64,000 nt of DNA, from positions 124,001 through 188,000 of the forward strand of contig NZ_BLKW01000004.1 of the NCBI RefSeq assembly GCF_010723305.1. The letters run 5' to 3'. The notes beneath the pieces were generated by a model. That model made no database searches and was not told the origin of the DNA. It worked only from the letters and a program-made list of their open reading frames with translations. This document shows, one piece after another, positions 1 to 9,124 of this stretch. The translations under genes were made by a program, and so were the position numbers. The DNA is from Mycobacterium botniense. Its GTDB lineage: Bacteria; Actinomycetota; Actinomycetes; Mycobacteriales; Mycobacteriaceae. Position 1 is the first letter of the stretch. Each line of letters starts with the position of its first letter.

Positions 1-1713
1 AAACGGTTGCTTGACGAGGCTGTGCTGGCGGAACGCAAAGAACTGGCCCGCGCGCTCGACGACGACGCGCGCTTTGCCGAGCTCCAGCTGGATTCGCTGT
101 CCCCGTCGCCGGCCAAGGCGGTCCAAGAACTTTCCGACTACAACTGGCGCAGCAGCGAGGCTCGTGAAAAGTACGGGCAGATCAAAGATCTGCTGGGCCG
201 GGAGATGCTCGACCAACGGTTTGCGGGTATGAAGCAGGCGTTGGAGAACGCCACCGACGAGGACCGCCGCCGTGTCACCGAGATGCTCGACGATCTCAAC
301 GACCTATTGGATAAGCACGCCCGCGGCGAAGACACGCAACAGGACTTTGACGACTTCATGAGGAAGCACGGGGAATTCTTTCCCGAAAACCCGCGCAACG
401 TCGAGGAGTTGCTCGATTCGCTAGCCAAGCGCGCCGCCGCTGCGCAGCGATTCCGCAACAGTTTGAGCGCGGAGCAGCGGGCAGAACTGGATGCATTGGC
501 ACAGCAGGCATTTGGATCTCCAGCTTTGATGCAGGCATTGAATCGGCTGGACGCACACCTGCAGGCGGCCCGCCCGGGTGAAGACTGGTACGGCAGCGAG
601 CAGTTCTCCGGCGACAACCCGCTGGGCATGGGCGAGGGCGCGCAGGTGCTGGCCGACATCGCCGAGCTGGAGCAGCTGGCCGAGCAGCTCTCACAGAGCT
701 ACCCGGGCGCGACGATGGACGATGTGGACCTCGATGCGCTAGCGCGCCAGCTCGGTGACCAGGCTGCTATCGACGCGCAAACGCTCGCCGAATTAGAGCG
801 CGCCCTTATCAACCAGGGTTTTTTGGATCGCAGTTCCGACGGCCAGTGGCGTCTCTCACCTAAGGCGATGCGCAGGCTGGGTGAGACGGCATTACGTGAT
901 GTGGCGCGACAGCTTTCCGGGCGTCGTGGTGAGCGCGACCACCGGAGGGCAGGGGCTGCAGGGGAGCTGACGGGTGCTACCAGGCCCTGGCAGTTCGGCG
1001 ACACCGAGCCGTGGAACGTCAGCCGGACACTCACGAACGCGGTGTTGCGTCAGGCGGGCACCAGAACCGCCGACGGTCCGATCCGGATAGCCGTGGACGA
1101 CGTCGAGGTTTCCGAGACCGAGACGCGCACCCAAGCCGCGGTCGCGTTGTTGGTCGATACGTCATTTTCGATGGTGATGGAGAACCGCTGGCTTCCGATG
1201 AAGCGAACAGCGCTGGCGCTCAACCATCTGGTCACCACCAGGTTTCGTTCCGATGCCTTGCAGATTATCGCGTTCGGGCGCTACGCCCGGACAGTGACCG
1301 CTGCCGAGCTGACGGCTCTGGAGGGTGTTTACGAGCAGGGCACCAATTTGCACCACGCCTTGGCGCTGGCGGGTCGGCACCTGAGGCGACATCCGAACGC
1401 ACAGCCCGTCGTGCTGGTAGTCACTGACGGTGAGCCGACCGCGCATCTGGAAGATCTCGACGGTGACGGTTCGGCGGTGTTTTTCGACTACCCGCCCCAC
1501 CCGCGGACCATTGCCCACACCGTGCGCGGCTTCGACGACGTGGCCCGCCTGGGCGCACAGGTGACGATTTTCCGGCTCGGCGACGATCCCGGGTTGGCGC
1601 GGTTCATCGACCAGGTTGCCCGGCGGGTGGAGGGCCGCGTCGTGGTGCCCGATCTGGACGGCCTGGGCGCGGCGGTGGTTGGCGACTATCTGCGGTCTCG
1701 ACGACGGCGTTAG
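1..1713 (+). CDS. VWA-domain protein, 5' end outside window (Rv0959-like)
   Basis: The reading frame is open from base 1 with no plausible start, so the N-terminus lies upstream. The first 300 or so residues are charged and helical. The C-terminal third is a von Willebrand factor A domain, with the metal-ion-dependent adhesion motif DTSFS near residue 386 followed by VVTDGEPT about 90 residues later. By position and architecture it matches M. tuberculosis Rv0959, which sits beside a magnesium-chelatase-type AAA+ ATPase (Rv0958). Such MoxR/VWA pairs are thought to act as metal-insertion or assembly chaperones. The exact target is unknown. Confidence 0.85.
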   Translation, partial: KRLLDEAVLAERKELARALDDDARFAELQLDSLSPSPAKAVQELSDYNWRSSEAREKYGQIKDLLGREMLDQRFAGMKQALENATDEDRRRVTEMLDDLNDLLDKHARGEDTQQDFDDFMRKHGEFFPENPRNVEELLDSLAKRAAAAQRFRNSLSAEQRAELDALAQQAFGSPALMQALNRLDAHLQAARPGEDWYGSEQFSGDNPLGMGEGAQVLADIAELEQLAEQLSQSYPGATMDDVDLDALARQLGDQAAIDAQTLAELERALINQGFLDRSSDGQWRLSPKAMRRLGETALRDVARQLSGRRGERDHRRAGAAGELTGATRPWQFGDTEPWNVSRTLTNAVLRQAGTRTADGPIRIAVDDVEVSETETRTQAAVALLVDTSFSMVMENRWLPMKRTALALNHLVTTRFRSDALQIIAFGRYARTVTAAELTALEGVYEQGTNLHHALALAGRHLRRHPNAQPVVLVVTDGEPTAHLEDLDGDGSAVFFDYPPHPRTIAHTVRGFDDVARLGAQVTIFRLGDDPGLARFIDQVARRVEGRVVVPDLDGLGAAVVGDYLRSRRRR

Positions 1714-1749
1714 GCGGGTCTCTGAGCTGCTGAAACCGGCCGGTTTGGC

Positions 1750-2370
1750 CTATCGTGGATCGCTGGCCGACCGCCGGGCTTTGCGCTTCTTTCGTTTGAT
1801 GCCGACGTCACCCCACAGTGAGAAACCGCGGATCTTGACCGTAGGCGCGCCCGGTGTGCCTTTGCCCGGCACGCGGTGGTCGAACCCGCCCATCACACCA
1901 TGGCCGTGGATCTCGACGTTGATCTCGGGGGGCAGCAGGATCGTCTGCCCGCCCATGATCGAATACGCGTGAATCTCCACTTCGGTGGAGGTGAAGTCGG
2001 CATAGCGCAGGTCGATCACCCCGCCACCCCATAGGGCAAGCGTCGTCAACTTGTGCGGCACGTTCCACCGGCCCCGTCGCTCGAAGGCGCCCATGATCGC
2101 CAGCAGCAAGGTGGACGGCGCCGGTTTGCACACCCCGCCGCGCCGCGGGCTCACCGTGACGCCGGGCAGGTCCGCCTGCAGGCGGTCGAGTTCTTCATAG
2201 GTGGTCGCCGCGTAGGCTTTGGTGAGACGGTCCTCGTATTCGCTTAACTGCAGACGGCCCTGAGCAGCGGCATCAGTGAGCAGTTGCGCTACCTGGATGC
2301 GGTCGGTATCGGCTGCGCGCGACCCCCTATCGCCCGAGTCTTGCTTTTCGCGCTGCGCTTCTTTGCTCAT
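1750..2370 (-). CDS. DUF1707 / cell-wall-active antibiotic response type protein (Rv0966c-like)
   Basis: This is a 206-residue protein. The N-terminal half carries the DUF1707 signature (a DRIQVAQLLTDAAAQGRLQL-type segment followed by EYEDRL), which resembles an SHOCT-like short helical domain. The C-terminal half is a beta-rich repeat of GG.I.L pattern like the LiaF/VraT C-terminal domain. The ATG at 2370 is preferred over an in-frame start at 2406 because it is preceded by a G-rich ribosome-binding stretch and removes a poorly conserved leader. It converges with the VWA gene, 36 bp away. Its function is not established. Confidence 0.8.
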   Translation of the reverse strand: MSKEAQREKQDSGDRGSRAADTDRIQVAQLLTDAAAQGRLQLSEYEDRLTKAYAATTYEELDRLQADLPGVTVSPRRGGVCKPAPSTLLLAIMGAFERRGRWNVPHKLTTLALWGGGVIDLRYADFTSTEVEIHAYSIMGGQTILLPPEINVEIHGHGVMGGFDHRVPGKGTPGAPTVKIRGFSLWGDVGIKRKKRKARRSASDPR

Positions 2371-2413
2371 CACCCCCGAGCCTACGACGAACACATTCTG
2401 CAGCAAGGCCCGT

Positions 2414-3205
2414 TCACTGAACTGTCTCGCCGCCTCCTGCTTGGGCCCACCTGGGTGGGCGTTTCTGCAGGAACGCTAGCATGCCTTCGCGGGCCTCGTC
2501 GGAGACGAAGAGCCGGGCGGAGTCGAGACTGAGCCGTTCGGCGTCGCGGTCGAACCCGTGCAGAATCGCAGCGGTGGTCAGCGCCTTCGACGCGGCTAGG
2601 CCCTGCGGTGAACCGCGCTGCACCTCGGCCAGCAGTCGCGCCACCGCCGTCTCGAGGTCGTCGGTTGCCAGGGTGATCAACCCGATCGCGGCCGCTTCGG
2701 CGGCGTCAAAGGTCTCTCCGGTCAGGTAGTAGCGTGCGGCAGCACGCGCCGACATCTTCGGCAACAGCGTCAACGAGATGACCGCCGGCGCGACGCCGAT
2801 CCGCGCCTCGGTCAGCGCGAAGGTGCTCCGCGGGCCGGCGATCGCGATGTCACAGGCGCCGACCAGACCCAGCCCGCCGGCGCGGACGTGACCGTCGATG
2901 GCACCAATCACGGGCAGCGGGGATTCGACGATGGCCCGCAACAGCGCGGTGAGTTCCCGGGCCCGTGCTGCGGCCATCTCGAACGGGTCACCGGCTGATG
3001 CCTCCGACAGATCCGCGCCCGCGCAGAATGTCCCGCCGCTGTGCCCGAGCACCACCGCACGCACCGTTGGGTGGGTGGCTGCATCTCGCAGGCCCTGCTG
3101 AAGTTGGCTGACCAGTGCGCTCGACAGCGCGTTGCGGTTGTGCGGGGAGTTGAGCGTGAGCCGGGCCACCGGCCCGTCAATCGCGTACTCGACCAACGTC
3201 TGCAT
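2414..3205 (-). CDS. echA7: Enoyl-CoA hydratase/isomerase family protein EchA7
   Basis: This 263-residue crotonase-fold protein would hydrate a 2-enoyl-CoA in acyl-CoA breakdown. The oxyanion-hole segments are visible as HSGGTFCAGADLSE near residue 55 and IDGHVRAGGLGLVGACD near residue 104. The start ATG overlaps the stop of the upstream acyl-CoA dehydrogenase by one base (TGATG), so the two are translationally coupled. It is the last gene of a six-gene minus-strand operon. Position and size match M. tuberculosis EchA7 (Rv0971c). The exact substrate is unknown; the operon suggests a branched or isoprenoid acyl-CoA. Confidence 0.9.
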   Translation of the reverse strand: MQTLVEYAIDGPVARLTLNSPHNRNALSSALVSQLQQGLRDAATHPTVRAVVLGHSGGTFCAGADLSEASAGDPFEMAAARARELTALLRAIVESPLPVIGAIDGHVRAGGLGLVGACDIAIAGPRSTFALTEARIGVAPAVISLTLLPKMSARAAARYYLTGETFDAAEAAAIGLITLATDDLETAVARLLAEVQRGSPQGLAASKALTTAAILHGFDRDAERLSLDSARLFVSDEAREGMLAFLQKRPPRWAQAGGGETVQ

Positions 3206-4371
3206 CAGTAGGACCGCGGGAGCCCCAGTGAGGTCTGCGCAACGAAGTTGAGAATCATCTCACGGCTCACCGGCGCGATTCTGAACAGCCGCGAAGCGGC
3301 CAACGCCGCGGCGATACCGTACTCTTTGGTTAACCCGTTGCCGCCCAACGACTGCACAGCTTGGTCGACTGCACGCGCTGACGCTTCGCCTGCGGCGTAC
3401 TTGGCTATGTTGGCCGCCTCGGCAGCGCCGACGTCATCGCCGCAGTCGTAGAGCGTCGCGGCTTTCTGCATCATCAGCTTGGCCAGTTCGATCTCAATAT
3501 AGTTCTGCGCCAGTGGATGCGAGAGTCCCTGGTGCGCACCGATCGGCACCGACCACACCTTGCGAGCCTTGACGTAGTCGACGGCCTTGTTGATCGCAAA
3601 TCGTCCCATGCCCACTGCGCTGGCGGCGCCCATGATGCGTTCAGGGTTCAGACCCGCGAAAAGTTGTGCGATCGCGGCATCCGCGGATCCGACGAGGGCA
3701 TCGGCAGGCAGTCGCACATCATCGAGGAAGACGACGAATTGCCTTTCAGGACTGATTAGCTCCATTTCAATGGCGCTATAGCTAAACCCGGCCGCGTCGG
3801 TGGGCACTACGAACAGCGCCGGACGCAGCTTGCCGGTCTTGGATTCTGCGGTGCGGCCCACTACCAGCACTGCCTGAGCTTGGTCGACCCCGGAGATGAA
3901 AACCTTCTGGCCGGAGAGGATCCAGTCGCCGCCCTCGCGGCGGGCGGCGGTGGTGATTTTGTGCGAGTTGGAGCCGGCGTCCGGCTCGGTGATCGCAAAC
4001 GCCATTGTCAGAGTGCCATTGGCGATGCCGGGCAGCCAGCGTTTCTTCTGATCGTCGGTGCCGAACTTGGCGATGATGGTGCCGTTGATAGCCGGTGACA
4101 CCACCATCATCAGCAGCGCACATCCCGCCGCGGCCATTTCTTCCATCACCAGCGCAAGCTCATATATCCCGGCACCGCCGCCTCCGTACTCCTCTGGAAG
4201 GTTGACTCCGAGGAAGCCGAGTTTTCCTGCTTCCCGCCATAATTCGTCGGTGTGCTGATGCGCGCGCGCTTTTTCCAGGTAATACTCCGGGCCGTAATCG
4301 GCAGCCAGCGCAGCGACTGCCTTGCGCAGCGCCTGGCGCTCGTCGTTTTCGATAAAACCGGTTTCGGTCAA
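3205..4371 (-). CDS. fadE12: Acyl-CoA dehydrogenase FadE12
   Basis: This 388-residue FAD-dependent acyl-CoA dehydrogenase has the usual three-part fold: a helical N-terminal part, a central beta domain with MAFAITEPDAGSNS near residue 128, and a C-terminal helical part ending in QSLGGNGLTKEYG and a final helix. It should introduce the 2,3 double bond into an acyl-CoA and pass electrons to ETF. Translation begins at a TTG, 13 bp after the accA2 stop, with an AAGGGAC-type ribosome-binding stretch in front. It corresponds to Rv0972c and is one of two dehydrogenases in this operon. Confidence 0.9.
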   Translation of the reverse strand: MTETGFIENDERQALRKAVAALAADYGPEYYLEKARAHQHTDELWREAGKLGFLGVNLPEEYGGGGAGIYELALVMEEMAAAGCALLMMVVSPAINGTIIAKFGTDDQKKRWLPGIANGTLTMAFAITEPDAGSNSHKITTAARREGGDWILSGQKVFISGVDQAQAVLVVGRTAESKTGKLRPALFVVPTDAAGFSYSAIEMELISPERQFVVFLDDVRLPADALVGSADAAIAQLFAGLNPERIMGAASAVGMGRFAINKAVDYVKARKVWSVPIGAHQGLSHPLAQNYIEIELAKLMMQKAATLYDCGDDVGAAEAANIAKYAAGEASARAVDQAVQSLGGNGLTKEYGIAAALAASRLFRIAPVSREMILNFVAQTSLGLPRSY

Positions 4372-4384
4372 GGCCTTGTCCCTT

Positions 4385-6367
4385 CTAGACGTTTTCGGAG
4401 GATTCCACTCGGGCCAGGACGGTGCCGACGTCGACCTGCTCGCCCGGTGTGACGTTGAGCTGCGCCAGCACGCCGTCGGTCGGGGCGGTAATGGTGTGCT
4501 CCATCTTCATCGCTTCCAGCCAGACCAGCGGCTGGCCGGCGGCCACGGTGTCACCGAGTGCGGCGCCGATGCGGATGACGCTGCCGGGCATCGGAGCCAC
4601 CAGTGAGCCTTGCTCGACGGTCGAAGCGGGTTCGGGAAACCGTGGGAGTGCGACCAGATGAACGGGTCCACGGGCGGAGTCCACGTAAACGTCATCGCCA
4701 TATCGGGCTACCGCGAAGCTGCACGCTACTCCGTCACCGTCGGCCAGCACCACCTGGTCCGGGCAGGACGACACCAGATGCACCGAATCGTCTGCAGCAA
4801 GTAGCAAACCTGTTCTGGTAAAACGGTACTGCACACGATGCTCAGCGCCGTTGTCGTCGCGGTAGGTCTTGACCTGGAAGCCCGACGGCACGTTGCGCCA
4901 GCCGCTGGGAATCGAGCCCAGCACCGGGGTGGTAGCGCGATTGTGTGCGGCATCGGCGAGCGCGGCAGCGATCGCGGAGAGCCGCACCGTTGCGGTGTCA
5001 GCCAGCGGCGCTGAAAGCTCTTTTAAGCCATGGGTGCGGAAGAACGCGGTGTTGGTGGCACCGTCGAGAAACGCCGGATGCCGGAGCACATTGACCAGCA
5101 GGTCGCGATTGGTGCGCACCCCGTGCAGACGTGCGCGCGCCAGTGCGTCGGCAAGCACCATCGCCGCCCGGCGGCGGGTCGGAGCATACGAAATGACTTT
5201 CGCCAGCATCGGGTCGTAATGGATCGACACGATCGATCCGTCGACGATGCCGGAGTCCAGCCGGATTCCGGTCTGCCGGCCCAGGCTCTCGAACCGGGCC
5301 CGCACCCCCGGCACGTCGGCGCGATGCACCGGCCCGGCTTGCGGTTGCCACCCCCGCGCCGGGTCTTCCGCGTAGAGCCGCACCTCGATTGAATGCCCGC
5401 GGGAAGCAGGCGGTTCCGGATCCAGCCGGGCGCCGTCGGCGACCGCCAGTTGCAGCTCGACCAGGTCGAGCCCCGTCGTCTCTTCGGTGACCGGGTGCTC
5501 AACCTGTAGCCGCGTGTTCATCTCCAGGAAGTAAAAGGCGCCTTCCCGGCCCGGCGAGCCCTCGGCGAGGAACTCCACCGTTCCCGCTCCGGTGTAGCCG
5601 ATCGCTGCGGCGGCCAGCCGGGCGGCGTCAAACAGCTTGGCCCGCATCCCCGGAACACGCTCGACCAGTGGTGACGGAGCCTCTTCGACAATCTTCTGAT
5701 GGCGGCGCTGGATCGAGCATTCCCGTTCCCCCACGGCCCAGACCGTACCGTGAGCGTCGGCGAGAACTTGAACCTCGACGTGGTGCCCGGTGGGCAGGTA
5801 ACGCTCGCAGAACACAGTGGGGTCACCGAACGCCGAGGCCGCCTCCCGGCGTGCGGCGGCGACTTCACCAGGCAGCGCTGCTAACTCGGTGACCACTCGC
5901 ATCCCGCGTCCGCCCCCACCGGCCGACGCTTTGACCAGCACCGGCAGCTGCTCGGCGGTCACGGTGTCGGGGTCGAGTTCGTCGAGCACCGGCACCCCGG
6001 CGGCAGCCATGAGCTTTTTGGATTCGATCTTGGAGCCCATCGCGCGCACCGCGGCCACCGGAGGGCCAACCCACGTCAGGCCGGCATCATGCACCGCTGC
6101 GGCGAAGTCAGCGTTCTCCGAAAGGAATCCATAGCCCGGGTGGATCGCGTCGGCGCCGGACGCGCGGGCCGCGGCGATGATGGCCTCGGCAGACAGGTAG
6201 CTGGTCGTGGTGGGCAGGCGCACCCTGGCGTCGGCCTCACCGACATAGGGCGCATGGGCGTCGGGACCGGTGTAGACGGCGACCGTGCCCAGACCCAGCC
6301 GTCGACAGGTCGCAAACACCCGGCGGGCGATTTCACCGCGGTTGGCCACCAAAACTCGTGTGATCAT
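4385..6367 (-). CDS. accA2: Acyl-CoA carboxylase alpha (biotin carboxylase + BCCP) AccA2
   Basis: This 660-residue subunit carries an N-terminal biotin carboxylase domain (ATP-grasp, with glycine-rich KASAGGGGRGM near residue 150 and the EMNTRLQVEHPVTE segment near 280). The C-terminal biotin carboxyl carrier domain has the biotinylated lysine in the EAMKMEH motif near residue 625. The ATG at 6367 (MITRVLVANRGE) is chosen because the family begins there; the longer in-frame start has no family support. It lies 4 bp behind accD2, its expected carboxyltransferase partner. The substrate could be 3-methylcrotonyl-CoA or a geranyl-type CoA; the sequence alone does not decide this. Confidence 0.92.
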   Translation of the reverse strand: MITRVLVANRGEIARRVFATCRRLGLGTVAVYTGPDAHAPYVGEADARVRLPTTTSYLSAEAIIAAARASGADAIHPGYGFLSENADFAAAVHDAGLTWVGPPVAAVRAMGSKIESKKLMAAAGVPVLDELDPDTVTAEQLPVLVKASAGGGGRGMRVVTELAALPGEVAAARREAASAFGDPTVFCERYLPTGHHVEVQVLADAHGTVWAVGERECSIQRRHQKIVEEAPSPLVERVPGMRAKLFDAARLAAAAIGYTGAGTVEFLAEGSPGREGAFYFLEMNTRLQVEHPVTEETTGLDLVELQLAVADGARLDPEPPASRGHSIEVRLYAEDPARGWQPQAGPVHRADVPGVRARFESLGRQTGIRLDSGIVDGSIVSIHYDPMLAKVISYAPTRRRAAMVLADALARARLHGVRTNRDLLVNVLRHPAFLDGATNTAFFRTHGLKELSAPLADTATVRLSAIAAALADAAHNRATTPVLGSIPSGWRNVPSGFQVKTYRDDNGAEHRVQYRFTRTGLLLAADDSVHLVSSCPDQVVLADGDGVACSFAVARYGDDVYVDSARGPVHLVALPRFPEPASTVEQGSLVAPMPGSVIRIGAALGDTVAAGQPLVWLEAMKMEHTITAPTDGVLAQLNVTPGEQVDVGTVLARVESSENV

Positions 6368-6371
6368 GGCA

Positions 6372-7967
6372 TCACATCCGGAAGACTCCGAAGTTCGACG
6401 TCCCTTCAATCGGGGCATTGGCGATGGCGGATAAGCACATACCCAGCACAGTGCGGGTGTCGCGCGGGTCGATCACCCCGTCGTCGTAGAGCCGCCCGGA
6501 CAGAAACATCGGCAATGACTCGGCTTCGATCTGCGCCTCGATGGCGGCCCGCATGGCGGCGTCGGCGTCTTCGTCAAACGCCTGCCCACGCGCCTCCGCG
6601 GCGGCGCGGCTGACGATGGAGATGACGCCCGCGAGCTGGGCACCACCCATCACCGCCGCCTTCGCGGAGGGCCAGGCGAATAAGAACCGTGGATCGTAGG
6701 CGCGCCCGCACATCCCGTAGTGGCCGGCTCCGTAGGATGCGCCGATCAAGAGTGAAATGTGCGGCACCGTCGAGTTGGACACCGCATTGATCATCATCGA
6801 CCCGTGCTTGATCATGCCGCGCTCTTCGTAGGCCTTGCCAACCATGTATCCGGTTGTGTTGTGCAGGAATAGCAGCGGTGTGTTGGACCGGTTGGCCAGC
6901 TGGATGAACTGGGTGGCTTTCTGGGACTCTTCGCTGAACAAGATGCCGCGCGCATTGGCGAGAATTCCCAGCGGGTAGCCGTGCAGCTGGGCCCAGCCCG
7001 TGACCAGCGACGAGCCGTACATCGGTTTGAACTCGTCAAACTCCGAACCGTCGACGATGCGGGCGATGACTTCGCGGGGGTCGAATGGGATCCGCAGGTC
7101 GGCGGGCACGATGCCGATCAACTCCTCGGAGTCATACCGGGGTTCGGTGACCGGTCGCGGTTTCGGCCCCAGCTTTCGCCAGTTCAGCCGTTTCATGATC
7201 TGCCGCCCGATCCGCAGCGCGTCAAGTTCGTCGACGGCAAAATAGTCGGCCAATCCCGAGATCCGGGCGTGCATTTCAGCGCCGCCAAGGGATTCATCGT
7301 CGGACTCTTCCCCGGTGGCCATCTTCACCAATGGCGGGCCGGCCAGGAAGACTTTCGAGCGCTCCTTGATCATCACCACATGATCGGACATTCCGGGCAC
7401 GTACGCGCCGCCCGCGGTGGAGTTTCCGAATACCAACGCAACGGTCGGGATTCCGGCGGCTGACAGCCGGGTCAGGTCGCGAAACATCTGCCCGCCGGGA
7501 ATGAAGACCTCTTTCTGGGTTGGCAGGTCGGCCCCGCCGGATTCCACCAGTGAAATCACCGGGAGCCGGTTCTGGAATGCGATCTGATTGGCCCGTAAGA
7601 TTTTTCGCAATGTCCAGGGATTACTGGTGCCGCCTTTCACGGTTGGGTCGTTGGCGACGATGACGCACTCCACGCCCGACACGGCGCCGATGCCGACCAC
7701 GACACTCGCGCCGACCTGGAATTCGCTGCCCCAGGCCGCTAGCGGACACAGCTCCAAAAAGGGCGAGTCAGGGTCGACTAACAGTTCGATACGTTCGCGG
7801 GCCGTGAACTTCCCGCGGGCGTGATGGCGTTCGACGTACTTGGGTCCGCCGCCGGCCAGGGCCTTGGCCAGCTCGGCTTCCAGCTCCGCCAGCTTTGCGC
7901 GCAGCGCCGAGGCCGCCTCGTTATAGGCAGCGGAGGAGGGGTCAAGAGCGGACTGCAGCACGGTCAT
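6372..7967 (-). CDS. accD2: Acyl-CoA carboxylase beta (carboxyltransferase) AccD2
   Basis: This 531-residue carboxyltransferase subunit transfers CO2 from biotin on AccA2 to an acyl-CoA. Both crotonase-like halves are present: an N-terminal acyl-CoA-binding part (VESGGADLPTQ, NSTAGGAYVPGM) and a C-terminal biotin-binding part (TTGYMVGKAYEERGMIKHG, SYGAGHYGMCGRAYDPRF). These motifs resemble 3-methylcrotonyl- and geranyl-CoA carboxylase beta chains more than AccD5-type propionyl carboxylases. The ATG at 7967 overlaps the fadE13 stop by four bases (ATGA), which supports this start over the longer ORF. It corresponds to Rv0974c. Confidence 0.92.
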   Translation of the reverse strand: MTVLQSALDPSSAAYNEAASALRAKLAELEAELAKALAGGGPKYVERHHARGKFTARERIELLVDPDSPFLELCPLAAWGSEFQVGASVVVGIGAVSGVECVIVANDPTVKGGTSNPWTLRKILRANQIAFQNRLPVISLVESGGADLPTQKEVFIPGGQMFRDLTRLSAAGIPTVALVFGNSTAGGAYVPGMSDHVVMIKERSKVFLAGPPLVKMATGEESDDESLGGAEMHARISGLADYFAVDELDALRIGRQIMKRLNWRKLGPKPRPVTEPRYDSEELIGIVPADLRIPFDPREVIARIVDGSEFDEFKPMYGSSLVTGWAQLHGYPLGILANARGILFSEESQKATQFIQLANRSNTPLLFLHNTTGYMVGKAYEERGMIKHGSMMINAVSNSTVPHISLLIGASYGAGHYGMCGRAYDPRFLFAWPSAKAAVMGGAQLAGVISIVSRAAAEARGQAFDEDADAAMRAAIEAQIEAESLPMFLSGRLYDDGVIDPRDTRTVLGMCLSAIANAPIEGTSNFGVFRM

Positions 7968-9124
7968 TGCCGGAAACCCAGAGTTTTGGCGGCCAGCGCG
8001 GTGAGGATCTCGGTGGTTCCACCACCGATGCCCAGGATCCGCATGTCGCGGTACTGGCGCTCGACTTCGGATTCGGCCATGTAACCCATGCCGCCGAACA
8101 GTTGAACAGCTTGATTGGCGACCCATTCCCCGGCTTCGACCGCGGTGTTCTTCGCGAAACACACCTGCGCCATCAGGTTAGTTTCCCCGGCGAGCTGACG
8201 CTCCACCACATGGCGGGTGTAGACCCGGGCGACATCGATCCGACGGGCCATTTCCGCAAGGGTGTTCTGCACGGCTTGCCGTGAGATCAGCGGGCGGCCG
8301 AATGTCTCCCGGTCACGACACCACTGCACGGTGATGTCCAGACACCGCTGGGCACTCGAATACGCCTGGGCGGCCAGGCCGATACGTTCTGCCAGGAATG
8401 CCTGCGCGATCTGGGCGAAACCGCTGTTCTCGGCGCCGATGAGATTGGCGGCCGGCACCCGGGCGTCGGTGTACGACAGCTCAGCGGTGTCGGAGGAACG
8501 CCACCCCATCTTCTCCAGCTTGCGGGTCACCGCGAAGCCGGGCGTACCTTTTTCGACGACCAGCAGCGACACCCCCGCAGCACCGGGACCGCCGGTGCGG
8601 ACCGCGGTGACGACATAGTCGGCCCGCACACCGGAAGTGATGTAGGTTTTCGCGCCGTTGACGATGTAGTGATCGCCTTCCGGCCCTGAACAGCGGACGG
8701 CGGTGGTCCGCAGATGACCGACATCGGAGCCCCCGCCGGGTTCGGTGATAGCCAGTGCACCGATCTTCTCACCGGCCAGCGTCGGGCGCACGAAGGTGTC
8801 GATGAGCCGGCTGTCCCCGCAGGCCACCATATGCGGTACCGCGATCCCGCAAGTGAACAGTGACGCGTAAACCCCTCCCGGCGTGCCGGCTTCGTGCAGC
8901 TCTTCGCAGATGATCACCGAATCAGCGCCGTCACCGCCGCCTCCGCCGACCGCTTCGGGAAAGCCCGCTCCCAGCAATCCTGCCGCCCCCGCCCGACGGT
9001 GCAGCTCGCGCGGCAACTCGCCGGCTCTTTCCCACTCGGCGATGTTAGGCAGAATTTCGCGCTCTGCGAAGGCGCGCACCGTCTTTCGCAGCTGGTAGCG
9101 TTCCGGTGTCGTCCAGATACTCAT
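7964..9124 (-). CDS. fadE13: Acyl-CoA dehydrogenase FadE13
   Basis: This 386-residue acyl-CoA dehydrogenase has the flavin-domain motif LAITEPGGGSDVG near residue 135 and the C-terminal QLFGGMGYMAESEVERQYRD segment typical of the family. It is the second dehydrogenase of the operon and sits directly upstream of accD2, as in leucine (liu) and acyclic terpene (atu) degradation clusters, where the dehydrogenase makes the unsaturated acyl-CoA that is then carboxylated. The start at 9124 overlaps the stop of the upstream AtuA-like gene by four bases, and the length equals that of Rv0975c. Confidence 0.91.
   Translation of the reverse strand: MSIWTTPERYQLRKTVRAFAEREILPNIAEWERAGELPRELHRRAGAAGLLGAGFPEAVGGGGGDGADSVIICEELHEAGTPGGVYASLFTCGIAVPHMVACGDSRLIDTFVRPTLAGEKIGALAITEPGGGSDVGHLRTTAVRCSGPEGDHYIVNGAKTYITSGVRADYVVTAVRTGGPGAAGVSLLVVEKGTPGFAVTRKLEKMGWRSSDTAELSYTDARVPAANLIGAENSGFAQIAQAFLAERIGLAAQAYSSAQRCLDITVQWCRDRETFGRPLISRQAVQNTLAEMARRIDVARVYTRHVVERQLAGETNLMAQVCFAKNTAVEAGEWVANQAVQLFGGMGYMAESEVERQYRDMRILGIGGGTTEILTALAAKTLGFRQ

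Noticed and set aside
1733..1746. Perfect 14-bp palindrome AAACCGGCCGGTTT between two convergent genes
   Set aside because: As a terminator it would have only a 5-bp stem; as an operator it is far from any start. No role can be supported.
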